The position numbers and the translations under genes were made by a program. DNA of 27,901 nt from Welwitschia mirabilis. Lineage: Eukaryota > Gnetophyta > Gnetopsida > Welwitschiales. Below, piece by piece: positions 1-9,754 of the stretch. Location: the NCBI GenBank assembly GCA_051453625.1, contig JBOZIK010000001.1, positions 267,084,422 to 267,112,322 on the forward strand. Reading direction: 5' to 3'. The number at the start of each line of letters is the position of its first letter. Position 1 is the first letter of the stretch. The notes under the pieces are model-generated. The model saw only the letters and a program-made list of their open reading frames with translations, was not told the DNA's origin and did no database searches.

Positions 1-276
1 CCTAGGAACTGTGAAGGCACAGTTATCATGTCATGCCTGTTGTGTAGGAAATGCTTCAAGGAATGAAGAAGAGTGAAGTTTAAGCTTGGTATCTACTATG
101 AAATTTTATCATTTCAAGAAATAATTGCTTGGGCATTTCTGTAATTCTTAAAAAATTGTTATTGATTGTTTTCCTTGTAAACTTGCATTTGAAATTCTCA
201 TTGTATTTAAGCTTAAGTGATGATATTTCATTGAAGAATGAATATTAGTTCTTGTATAATAGTGTTGTCTTGTTTT
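1..276. other. Unassigned AT-rich sequence
   Basis: No reading frame, RNA gene or repeat that I recognise. The segment ends at the first assembly gap. It could be untranslated or intergenic sequence, and nothing in it decides which. Confidence 0.5.
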
Positions 277-924
277 NNNNNNNNNNNNNNNNNNNNNNNN
301 NNNNNNNNNNNNNNNNNNNNNNNNNNNNNNNNNNNNNNNNNNNNNNNNNNNNNNNNNNNNNNNNNNNNNNNNNNNNNNNNNNNNNNNNNNNNNNNNNNNN
401 NNNNNNNNNNNNNNNNNNNNNNNNNNNNNNNNNNNNNNNNNNNNNNNNNNNNNNNNNNNNNNNNNNNNNNNNNNNNNNNNNNNNNNNNNNNNNNNNNNNN
501 NNNNNNNNNNNNNNNNNNNNNNNNNNNNNNNNNNNNNNNNNNNNNNNNNNNNNNNNNNNNNNNNNNNNNNNNNNNNNNNNNNNNNNNNNNNNNNNNNNNN
601 NNNNNNNNNNNNNNNNNNNNNNNNNNNNNNNNNNNNNNNNNNNNNNNNNNNNNNNNNNNNNNNNNNNNNNNNNNNNNNNNNNNNNNNNNNNNNNNNNNNN
701 NNNNNNNNNNNNNNNNNNNNNNNNNNNNNNNNNNNNNNNNNNNNNNNNNNNNNNNNNNNNNNNNNNNNNNNNNNNNNNNNNNNNNNNNNNNNNNNNNNNN
801 NNNNNNNNNNNNNNNNNNNNNNNNNNNNNNNNNNNNNNNNNNNNNNNNNNNNNNNNNNNNNNNNNNNNNNNNNNNNNNNNNNNNNNNNNNNNNNNNNNNN
901 NNNNNNNNNNNNNNNNNNNNNNNN
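277..924. other. Assembly gap, 648 N
   Basis: A run of N whose length is not a round number, so probably a size-estimated scaffold gap. The flanks show no duplicated sequence. Open frames running through it are artefacts of N. Confidence 0.98.
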
Positions 925-1971
925 AATTATTATGAGGATACTTGACCTTAAGATGCCCACATGGAATTGCATAGGAAATAAGGAAACCCACGTATGAGTA
1001 ATTGGATTTGATAAAGTTTGTTATTAATGTATTTTTATAGATATTTTTCACACAATAAAAGAAGAAGTAAAAGGAAAAGGGAGGTTATAGAATCATAAAG
1101 GTGATCTTTCTTTTTGTCGTTTGCTCTTTTACCATTACATCAAAAAGGCACCCGTTAAATAAAAGAAATGGCTCATTTAAAACTGAACTACCATCATATT
1201 ATAATGATTTTCAACAATGCATGATTGATTTCCTTATAAGCCTGCATGTGTCCTTTTTCTCCTTTTCATGTGATCAAATTTCTCCCTAACCTCCATATTT
1301 CTCTCAGCTACTTTTATTGCATTTTTACCCATGCATCTTCATCATAAAATCTTAAATATAGTTACCTTCTGTAATGCGATATTTTTTACACATTATCTTC
1401 CTCTCTTTTATGCCTTCTCATCTTAGCATTTTTCTTTCTCTTGTGCATCAGTCAATTGTCCCTTCTTAAGGAATGTATTCTTCTCATTATTAGAATCAGC
1501 AATTGTCTTTATGTTTGTTAAAAGTTTAAAGGTTTTAAAACATAAATTTTATATAGTATTTTTCTAAGTATGAGCTTAATCCATACTATTTAGGGTAAAA
1601 CCTAGGTGTTTTCAGTCTAAAATTTACTTTGTTTTATCATTTTAGATGTTTCCAATTATCATTTCAAATTCTTATTTTTTTAAAATGTAAAAATGGCTTG
1701 AACATAACTTGCCAAATGTAGCATGGATTTAAGCTTAATTTGTCCCCTTAAGGGTAAACACATGGCATTTCTAATAAAATCACACTCTATTTTATCATTT
1801 TCAAACATTTTAAATTACTATTACCATTTGATAAATGAATAATGTTAAATAGTCTAAATAATTTAAGTAATTTTATTTAATGATTAAATTAAATTATGTC
1901 TTATATAATTATATTAGACCAAGATTAAGCCTTTCTCCTTAGATTTAATTATATAAAGGGTTTTAACATTT
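925..1971. other. Unassigned AT-rich, partly pyrimidine-rich stretch
   Basis: No gene is recognised. Positions 1240-1450 are rich in C and T on the plus strand. A 62-codon open frame at 1101-1289 has no recognisable motif. The right part (1572-1810) holds a degenerate direct repeat. Because a copia primer-binding site follows at 1972, the right part could be a decayed 5' LTR, but no matching partner LTR was found. Confidence 0.4.
1572..1810. repeat. Degenerate direct repeat, period about 159 bp
   Basis: Two related blocks, 1572-1652 and 1731-1810, share an AGCTTAAT start, a middle AGGGTAAA, and a TTTTATCATTTT close to the end, with substitutions and small indels between. They sit just upstream of the primer-binding site and may be an internal repeat of a decayed LTR. 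Confidence 0.4.
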
Positions 1972-1983
1972 TAGTATCAGAGC
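1972..1983 (+). other. Candidate retrotransposon primer-binding site (initiator tRNA-Met type)
   Basis: TAGTATCAGAGC differs at one position (G to A) from TGGTATCAGAGC, the usual plant copia primer-binding site complementary to the 3' end of initiator tRNA-Met. The change fits the transition decay seen in the whole element. A copia reverse transcriptase follows on the same strand, but only about 150 bp away, so gag, protease and integrase are missing between them. Confidence 0.55.
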
Positions 1984-2987
1984 GTTAAGTTTGGAAATTT
2001 TTAACTTTAGAATTTTAAGGTTTTGTATTAGAGAAATAAGCCTACATGAAGTTTTCAAGTGCAAAATTTCTAATATTATAACATCTCATAGGTAGAACCC
2101 AAAAATATTAGTGAATTAGAAAATAACAAGTATTAATGATAGAAATATAAGAAGAATTAAATTAGTTTAAGATGTGTGATGTTTGAAAACTCACCCAAAG
2201 GCCATCCAATAGACCAGTACTTAGCAAAAAAGGGGTCTTCTAAAACAAAATAGATAAAAATGATAATGTGATTAGAAATAAAGCATGACTAGTATAAAAA
2301 GGTTATAACTAATAAAAAGGCATAAATTTTAAAGAGACTTTTGCACTATTGGCATATATGAAATCTATAAGAATGCTTTTGACCTTTGCATATGTTAAAG
2401 GATTTAGAATTTATTAGATGAATATCAAAAGTTCTTTTCTTAATAAAGTACTTTAAGAAGAGGCATATGTTAAGTAACATAAAGTTCTTATTCATTCTTA
2501 TAAATCAGATTATGTTTATAGGTTGAAAAAGGCTCTCTGTGATCTCAAGCAAACACCTAGAGCTTGGTATAAAAGGCTCTTAGTATGTATAATAGAAAAT
2601 GGATTCAAAATAGGTACATCTCATGTTATGCTATTTATTAAAATAAATGGTAGAAATTTTGCTATTGTACAAATCTATGTGATTAATATCATTTTTGGTA
2701 CTACTAATAAATCATTATGTAATAAGTTTGCTAAGATTATGTAAGCTAAATTTGAGATGAGCCTTATGGGAAAAATAAGTAACTTTTTAGGGCTTCGAGC
2801 TATGTAATAGAAATAATGTACACTTTTTTCTCAATTCATATATATTAAAAATATATTAGCAAAGTATGGCTTACAGGATTATAAGGTAAAACACATTTCA
2901 GTAAGTCAATGCACAAAATTAGATGAGAATAAATGTTGTAAGAAAGTTAATCAAAAGATGTATAGAGGTATGATTGATAGTTTATTA

Positions 2988-3195
2988 TATTTTATATCTA
3001 GTAAACATAATATCAGGTTAAGTATAGGAATTTGGGCTCATCCTCAGAGTGATTGTAAAGAATCACATCTTATGACATCAAATAAATATCTTATTTTATA
3101 TCTAGTAAACATAATATCAAGTTAAGTATAGGAATTTGGGCTCATCCTCAGAGTGATTGTAAAGAATCACATCTTATGACATCAAATAAATATTT
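2988..3195 (+). repeat. 104-bp tandem duplication inside copia pol
   Basis: Units 2988-3091 and 3092-3195 are almost identical (CAGGTT versus CAAGTT, plus a difference at the end). The period of 104 is not a multiple of three, so the duplication shifts the frame between RT and RNase H. No gap separates the units, so this one is less likely to be a scaffolding artefact than the duplications beside N runs. Confidence 0.9.
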
Positions 3196-3643
3196 TACTA
3201 TTTAAGAGGTACTACTTCATATTCAAAGGACTCATACTTTAATCTAATTAGATATTATTATGTAGGTTGGGTAGGTTGTAAGGATGATAGGAGGAGTACT
3301 AATGAAAATTACTTCTTACTTAGGAAATGCTTGGTATCCTATAGTAGCTAAAAGAAAAATTCNNNNNNNNNNNNNNNNNNNNNNNNNNNNNNNNNNNNNN
3401 NNNNNNNNNNNNNNNNNNNNNNNNNNNNNNNNNNNNNNNNNNNNNNNNNNNNNNNNNNNNNNTCAAATAAATATTTTACTATTTAAGAGATACTACTTCA
3501 TATTCAAAGGACTCATACTTTAATCTAATTGGATATTATTATGTAGGTTGGGTAGGTTGTAAGGATGATAGAAGGAGTACTAGTGAAAATTGCTTATTAC
3601 TTAGGGAATTCTTAGTATTCTATAGTAGCTAAAAGAAAAATTC
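3182..3643 (+). repeat. Direct duplicate of 181 bp across the 100-N gap 3363-3462
   Basis: Positions 3182-3362 match 3463-3643 over equal lengths without indels and with roughly a dozen substitutions, mostly transitions. The left copy stops at the gap and the right copy starts at it. The right copy then continues the RNase H reading, as expected for two overlapping contigs that were not merged. Confidence 0.9.
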
Positions 3644-3980
3644 AACCACTCTTTCCACTGGTAAAGCAAAGTACATAACTGTTGTAAGTTATTTTCCTTA
3701 GTTACTTTAGATGAAACAAACCTTAAAGATCTTTAGACTATCCATGAAAAACATTTTTATTTATTGCAATAATAAGAGTACCATCAACATATTGAAAAAT
3801 CCTATTTAGCATTTAAGAATTAAACATATAAGATTAGAAATCATTTTATTAGAGAGCATGTACAAAACAAAGACATCATGTTGGAATATGTTAACACTAA
3901 TGATTAACTCAGTAATTTTTTAACCAAATAATTGAGTGAAGAAAGGTTTTATCAAAATATCCTAGAACTTAGGGATTAGG

Positions 3981-4216
3981 CCTTACCTAATTAAGTAAGT
4001 TAATAGGTAACCAATCTTAAATTTTAACTTAGCATTTTAATTATTAATACTTTGAGAGTTAAAATATTAGCTATAACATAAATAAGCATATCATGTACAT
4101 GTTATTTTATCATTTATTCAAGCTATGATAGTCTAATACTTACGTTAGTTATAGAAGGTATTGAAGTTTTTATTTTGTAAAAAATACATCTTTGAAGTCA
4201 TAGAAATATATGTTGG
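3981..4216. other. AT-rich spacer after copia pol
   Basis: Sequence after the end of the RNase H homology, with no gene. In a Sirevirus-like element this would be the non-coding interval after pol. Confidence 0.4.
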
Positions 4217-4413
4217 AGATGTCTTTAAGTTATGAGATGTCTTTTTGAAAGACATCTTTGGGTATGTAGACATCTTTGGAGGTTAAGTATCATTTTATCA
4301 CTTTGGTTCATTTTTTGAAATAGACATCTTTATTTTTATAGATGTCTTTGCAAAGATTAGATAACTATTGAATTTTTTAAATTAAAAGACATCTTTATGT
4401 TTAATAGACATCT
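4217..4413. repeat. Cluster of eight AGACATCT/AGATGTCT motifs
   Basis: Exact copies of the 8-mer or its reverse complement start at 4217, 4235, 4250, 4268, 4322, 4340, 4387 and 4406, usually followed or preceded by a TTT or AAA run. Near matches (ACATCTTTG, ATATGTCTTT) extend the block. Eight copies in 200 bp is far above chance. The same motif clusters in the putative LTR at 7796-8104. A palindromic regulatory array, or a fragment of a related LTR, would both fit. Confidence 0.85.
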
Positions 4414-5064
4414 ACTTTTGTCATTTTATATGTCTTTAAAGTAGTAAAAATTTTTTACGTGACACATCAAAAATTAAAAAATGCATAAAAAAATTAAGNN
4501 NNNNNNNNNNNNNNNNNNNNNNNNNNNNNNNNNNNNNNNNNNNNNNNNNNNNNNNNNNNNNNNNNNNNNNNNNNNNNNNNNNNNNNNNNNNNNNNNNNNN
4601 NNNNNNNNNNNNNNNNNNNNNNNNNNNNNNNNNNNNNNNNNNNNNNNNNNNNNNNNNNNNNNNNNNNNNNNNNNNNNNNNNNNNNNNNNNNNNNNNNNNN
4701 NNNNNNNNNNNNNNNNNNNNNNNNNNNNNNNNNNNNNNNNNNNNNNNNNNNNNNNNNNNNNNNNNNNNNNNNNNNNNNNNNNNNNNNNNNNNNNNNNNNN
4801 NNNNNNNNNNNNNNNNNNNNNNNNNNNNNNNNNNNNNNNNNNNNNNNNNNNNNNNNNNNNNNNNNNNNNNNNNNNNNNNNNNNNNNNNNNNNNNNNNNNN
4901 NNNNNNNNNNNNNNNNNNNNNNNNNNNNNNNNNNNNAATTTTTTTAATTAGAAGACTTTTTTATGTTTAATAGACATCTGCTTTTGTCATTTTATATGTC
5001 TTTAAAGTAGTAAACATCTTTCATGTGACACATCAAAAATAAAAAAATGCATAAAAAAATTAAG
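4370..5064 (+). repeat. Direct duplicate of about 129 bp across the 438-N gap 4499-4936
   Basis: Positions 4370-4498 match 4937-5064, with a few substitutions and a small indel. The left copy ends at the gap in a TTAAG that falls at 5060-5064 inside the right copy. The sequence right of 5064 continues past the left copy, so this too looks like an unmerged overlap despite the non-100 gap length. Confidence 0.85.
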
Positions 5065-5313
5065 GATTTCAACCCTTTTTAAGTAGGAAAGGGATCATCC
5101 ATTCTCAGTTTTAGTCCTGCACTTAGTAGGTATCTAGATTAGAGTTCTTTGAAACCTAATTTTTCTTACATTCCTTAGCATAGATTTCTTTAAATTGAAA
5201 GAAGTTTACACAAGCAATAAATTAGATGCTATCTTCTTTGACAAGTGCTATTTTTCTTTAGTTCTTTTACACATTATATTAGAGTTTAGTTTATTTAGAA
5301 TTTTACTTCTAAA
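5065..5313. other. Leader-like sequence before the T32-like frame
   Basis: No coding motif. It lies between the motif block and the ATG at 5314, and may be the 5' untranslated part of the following decayed frame. Confidence 0.3.
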
Positions 5314-5580
5314 ATGATGAGGAGAAAGGGATTTAGTGCCTCAAAATGGAAGAAGCCTATCATTGACATATAAAAACCTTAATATGAACAACAATTTTAT
5401 TAAGAATTAGTAGCAAAATGGTTTACAATGTTGGCTAGGAACTCTATTATTACAAAAAGGGCCCTTGGTTTTCAAAATCATAAGAAAGGTTATATCCTTT
5501 CTTACTTCTCTTTTATTGGTTGGGATATGGTAGTTCAACTAGAACAAAGCATTTTAGACCTAGTTATTTAGAAGTAGATG
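5314..5580 (+). pseudogene. Fragment resembling the plant 'putative plant transposon protein' domain (Transposase_32-like)
   Basis: From the ATG at 5314 one frame runs to about 5580 with three internal stops (TAA). Its features match my memory of the plant domain: a basic start (MMRRKG), an AKWF segment where the family has a conserved 'A.R' region, an R-x-I-x-x-x-R-x-L/I stretch (ARNSIITKRAL), a GW pair (IGWDM) and a terminal LDLV before the expected VREFYAN block, which is lost. The function of the family is not established. Its place between copia pol and a polypurine tract is where some Sireviruses carry an extra, envelope-position frame. That link is inference, and the family call itself is tentative. 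Confidence 0.4.
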
Positions 5581-6192
5581 ATACTATAGGCACATACACA
5601 AGTAAAAGGTATCTCTCTCTTTCTCACATTTATTTTTTTAATTACCTTCTTAGCATAGATGATTAAAGGCTTTATTAGTTGTAAATGCAATCTTTCAAGG
5701 ATATCTTCACATTTCAATTTATTAATATTTCATGAAATTCATTAAGCAATGTTATTTTGGACACACAACAATCAATTTTTATGAGAATGTAGAACAAAAA
5801 GACATGATACCTGATGCACTAATTTTGATTTTAATTACATTCTATAATATTCTAGTTTTTGGAGGTAGCTATACTTACTATAATCCTATGTAGATATTTA
5901 TAGTATACTACCTTCTTACAGAATTAAAATTGATCTTAACTTCATATTATATATAGACATTATTATCCTCTTTTAGAATGTTTAAACTTTGAGTCATCTT
6001 TGTTTAATTAACATGATAGTTAATAAGGATAGTATATTAGATTCATAACTTAATATTATTTAGCCCTAAAAACCATTTTTAGAGTTTAGTGAAAAGTAGC
6101 ATGCTCTAGCACAGATAGGAAAAGGCATAAGAAAGAGGTCTTTTAAGACATAACTTTAGGGATCTCATTCCATAGCTATCCAAAATTCACCA
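5581..6192. other. Unassigned AT-rich stretch after the T32-like domain
   Basis: Stop-rich in all frames with no motif. In a complete protein of this kind the downstream part of the same frame would be here, but I cannot follow it. Confidence 0.35.
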
Positions 6193-7110
6193 GTGAATAA
6201 GGGTCTCAAGGTGATTACAAAAATGGTGGGCAAGATTAGCAAAAATATTCTAAGATTAAGGAAGCATAGATACAAATCCAGTGATGGAGAAGCACTTATC
6301 AATAGTTTGAAATCCATGGTAACTCCCACNNNNNNNNNNNNNNNNNNNNNNNNNNNNNNNNNNNNNNNNNNNNNNNNNNNNNNNNNNNNNNNNNNNNNNN
6401 NNNNNNNNNNNNNNNNNNNNNNNNNNNNNAGAAGCACTTCTCAATAGTTTGGAATCCATGGGGACTCCCACTTAGTTTGATTTAAATGAGGAATTTGACA
6501 TAAAGGCACCACCCACACCTCTTACTATAGGTGATGACTAAGGTTGAGTAGAGGATTAAATACTTTAGAGTTCATAGAAGAGGTGTTACACCTTTAGGTA
6601 GGGCACCAAGCTCCATCATAGGCTCAAGGGGAGTAGCAAGTAGACCTAAAGAGCTTAGATGATGAGTCCGTTATCTTTTGTATGCCTAATTGTAAGATAT
6701 TCATTTGGTATCCCACATAGACACCTTCATCACCTCGTGTACCTTTGTTACCTTATCTTTCATTACCATGATCTCTCACACTTCTCATTCATGCACTACC
6801 TCTTAGCATTACTCTATTATTAGTAACTAATTTTGCTAAGGCCATCATTGTCATCTCTTTGCTACATCAATCACCCCTTAGTTGTACTCTCATATGAGGA
6901 GCCAAGCCTCTCAGGGTTATGGTGAGACATCATAATGGCTATCATGGAAATGACATATGTCTTCACCTACATCATCTTCCTCATATACCATTTATACCTC
7001 TAACACTAGAGACAGTGATGATGATAGTGATGATACTAGGAATGACACCTAATATACTAGTGACTTAGTCCTCAATGACTAGGTTTTTTTGTGCTATCCA
7101 AAAAAGAGGA
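6193..7110 (+). pseudogene. Possible C-terminal remnant of the same decayed ORF
   Basis: A basic segment (NKGLKVITKMVGK, from 6199) runs in frame to the gap at 6330. Its last residues (EALINSLKSM) recur just after the gap (EALLNSLESM), followed by an acidic, proline-containing segment. Further on, 7011-7050 encodes a D/S-rich acidic run (DSDDDSDDT). A low-complexity, charged tail would fit the plant transposon-protein family, but no conserved domain supports this. It could equally be non-coding sequence of the element. Confidence 0.25.
6288..6471 (+). repeat. Direct duplicate of 42 bp across the 100-N gap 6330-6429
   Basis: Positions 6288-6329 match 6430-6471 with four substitutions and no indel. 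The copies end and start exactly at the gap, the pattern of an unmerged contig overlap. Confidence 0.9.
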
Positions 7111-7515
7111 GAACATGAAAAAATGAGATTGGATCATATTAGACATCCTATACAAGTTAGAGGATGTGGACTTGAAATGGATGGTTGAACTTCCTAGGAG
7201 TGAAATCATTATTAATCCTTTCTTTTTATGTTGCTACACGTATCATAATGTTTTGATAATATTTTATTATTATCTATTATTGGACTCCTTTTATACTCAG
7301 TGTAACTTGTTCTTTAACATGTCTCTAGAAATTTAATATATTAGCACTACTTATTTTTTATATTTTAATCATTATTAATGTAAATTTCAAATGATTTTAC
7401 TTTTTTAAATTTTTAATATGCATTATGTAATACAATTCATCTCATCTTGGACTAAATTATCTTGAGTAAATTTAAACATAACACTAATGGGATTTGCTAA
7501 GTTTTGGACATCATT

Positions 7516-7528
7516 AAAAAGGGAGAGA
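7516..7528 (+). other. Polypurine tract before the 3' LTR
   Basis: AAAAAGGGAGAGA, preceded by GGACATCATT and followed by TCATTGATGAAATCC. Plant copia elements commonly have a CATCAAAAAGGGGGAG-type tract directly before an LTR that begins with TG and reads AAATCCAAGTTTTGAT. The agreement in order and spacing is good, so this probably primed plus-strand synthesis. Confidence 0.65.
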
Positions 7529-7795
7529 TCATTGATGAAATCCAAGTTTTGATTATTTTATTTTTTAAATGTAATATTTTTGATGTGTAAATAGGATATT
7601 GAAGAATATCAAAGTTAAAAATAAGGGTTAAGATAGCCAAACTTCAAAGCTTAAAGTTCATAAAAGAATTAACTCAAAGTTTGCGAAGGATAGACAAAAC
7701 TAATTAAAGAAGTTTATAAATTTAAAGATGTTTATAGTAAATACATCTATTATATTAAATATGTCTAGGATGAATATAAAGATAACACAAGTAAA

Positions 7796-8105
7796 AGACA
7801 TCTATCATGAAAAAAACATCTATATTGAACCAAGAAGATAAGATAGGTGAAATATGTATAGCAAATTAAAGATGTCTATAGTACCTCAACTATTTAAAGA
7901 TGTCTACTAAATCAAATATGTCTGTGTTAAACTAAAAGAGGTTATAGAGGTTAATTTTTCCATGATGAATTATCTAAATTCTAGGGGATAAGTCAAGTTT
8001 TATATGATGAATTTATAGTAACTAAGAAATAGAGATACAATAGTTTATGTCTTGGTGAAATCTAGGCAGTTTCATCAAAGACATCTTCTAAGATGAAGAT
8101 GTCTT
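7796..8105. repeat. AGACATCT/AGATGTCT motif cluster with an 11-bp hairpin
   Basis: Exact motifs start at 7796, 7870, 7898, 8079 and 8097, with near copies (ATATGTCT, ACATCTAT) between. The last two form a perfect inverted repeat, AAGACATCTTC (8078-8088) and GAAGATGTCTT (8095-8105), with a six-base loop. Sireviruses are known to carry repeated palindromic motifs in the regulatory part of their LTRs. This may be the equivalent, with a different core sequence. Confidence 0.75.
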
Positions 8106-8498
8106 CTGATAAAGAAATCTACTACATAAATATGTCTATCCTAAAAAATTAATGAAAAAATAAAATATTCATTAAATGTCTAAATCTTAATCATTTATAG
8201 CCTTACATAGCATTTAAATGTTTTCAAATAGCTATATCACTAGGATAAACGTAAGAAAACATCTCAAGCATAAAAAGAAAAAAGTGTGAATAGAAAAGAA
8301 TTACTAATTTGTGTGATTAATACTACACACAATCATTGATGTTCTATTGATGAATAAAACTAATCATTGAAGACATTTCTTAAGCATTGACTTTTCTATA
8401 GCTACATAACTCTAATCTTTAATATTAATGAATGACTACAATAAGGAGAATTCAAGCATTCCATCACAGTAATATTTTTTTAAACTTATTGTTTCCTT

Positions 8499-9062
8499 NN
8501 NNNNNNNNNNNNNNNNNNNNNNNNNNNNNNNNNNNNNNNNNNNNNNNNNNNNNNNNNNNNNNNNNNNNNNNNNNNNNNNNNNNNNNNNNNNNNNNNNNNN
8601 NNNNNNNNNNNNNNNNNNNNNNNNNNNNNNNNNNNNNNNNNNNNNNNNNNNNNNNNNNNNNNNNNNNNNNNNNNNNNNNNNNNNNNNNNNNNNNNNNNNN
8701 NNNNNNNNNNNNNNNNNNNNNNNNNNNNNNNNNNNNNNNNNNNNNNNNNNNNNNNNNNNNNNNNNNNNNNNNNNNNNNNNNNNNNNNNNNNNNNNNNNNN
8801 NNNNNNNNNNNNNNNNNNNNNNNNNNNNNNNNNNNNNNNNNNNNNNNNNNNNNNNNNNNNNNNNNNNNNNNNNNNNNNNNNNNNNNNNNNNNNNNNNNNN
8901 NNNNNNNNNNNNNNNNNNNNNNNNNNNNNNNNNNNNNNNNNNNNNNNNNNNNNNNNNNNNNNNNNNNNNNNNNNNNNNNNNNNNNNNNNNNNNNNNNNNN
9001 NNNNNNNNNNNNNNNNNNNNNNNNNNNNNNNNNNNNNNNNNNNNNNNNNNNNNNNNNNNNNN
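8499..9062. other. Assembly gap, 564 N
   Basis: A size-estimated gap inside the putative LTR. No duplicated flank is visible. Open frames spanning it on either strand are artefacts of N. Confidence 0.98.
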
Positions 9063-9425
9063 ATCCCTTACTTGAGGATTCTAAAGTGTAAGGAAATCCT
9101 TGTATGAGTGTGCTTCTTTGAGTGCTTAAAAATACAACTTGAATTTGATCTATTTCTATCCTTAAGGGGAAGAGAGTGCTATCTTGTGAGGAGAATTTCA
9201 TTTGTATGTAAGGTTTGTGCTGCTTTAAAATCATTATTTTTGTAGGTTAAGAATATCTAAAGGTGTGAAAGGAAGATACAATCTGTGTGTAAACATACCC
9301 AAGTTGGGAAACCACGATAAATTGACAACGTATTAATTATGCATTTTTATTTATTACTAGTTGGGATTTCTATTTAGTAAAACTAATTTACCCCTCCCCT
9401 CTGAGTTCAGTAATCCTTAGATGAT

Positions 9426-9754
9426 TTATATTATTTCTATATCAAAAAGATTCTCCTAGATTATGTACTATTCACTTGCTTATCTACTTTATCTTTATAA
9501 ATTGAAATATAGAAACATTCACTTCTTTCATATTCATTAAAAATACAGATAGTAAGCATAGCACATTCACTAATTTTATGAGGTTTAGACAACTTAAGTT
9601 AATATAATATTTTGGTTATAAAGTCTAGTTTTATACTCATGTCTATTTCTTATCTATATTATACATTACTTGTTGATGGATTTAGATGACTAAGTTTTAT
9701 TAACTAAATCTTTATTTCTAGATGGATTCTCCTAATTTTTAGAACTTTTAGTGA
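9426..9754. other. AT-rich sequence between the LTR end and the minus-strand gag
   Basis: On the minus strand this lies directly downstream of the gag homology and is probably the decayed continuation of that gypsy element. I could not recognise a zinc knuckle or protease in it. Confidence 0.35.

Larger units (their letters stand above)
2136..3980 (+). pseudogene. Ty1/copia reverse transcriptase-RNase H pseudogene, Sirevirus-like
   Basis: Remains of the 3' half of copia pol, which copies element RNA into DNA. One frame carries recognisable RT from 2136 to about 3090, interrupted by about fifteen stops, nearly all at places where CAA, CAG, CGA or TGG is expected. Landmarks: an EELN start (2151), NKIDK near 2241, ETFA near 2335, MNIKSSFLN (2418) where the family has an Asp after Met, LKQTPRAWY (about 2544-2570), and YVIN (2676-2687) in place of the catalytic YVDD. 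Later come YRGMI near 2960, KESHL near 3058, and an RNase H part with YCNNKST (near 3758) and a conserved EYVNTND-type end near 3880. A 104-bp tandem duplication, a 100-N gap and frameshifts break it. The YRGMI/KESHL type and the C-terminal pattern suggest a Sirevirus, which is inference. It is dead: two catalytic Asp positions are changed. Confidence 0.9.
7533..9425 (+). mobile_element. Putative Sirevirus-like 3' LTR, interrupted by a 564-N gap
   Basis: It starts with TGATGAAATCCAAG four bases after the polypurine tract and ends near 9425, after a C-rich ACCCCTCCCCTCTGAG stretch (about 9390-9405) that resembles the 3' end of many plant copia LTRs. Just upstream, the CCCAAGTTGGGAAACCACG segment (9299-9317) is also typical of such LTR ends. 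The left half carries AGATGTCT palindromic motifs (7796-8104). No primer-binding site follows 9425, consistent with a 3' rather than a 5' LTR. The exact right border is uncertain, and no second copy is in the window to confirm the termini. Confidence 0.55.

Noticed and set aside
148-1051. Long open frames on both strands over 148-1051, and similarly at 4481-4951 and 8432-9234
   Set aside because: They are open only because they run through N. The real sequence at either end is short and without motifs.
4217-4413. Motif array as a CRISPR array
   Set aside because: The motif is only 8 bp, occurs in both orientations, and has irregular spacing, unlike CRISPR repeats and spacers.
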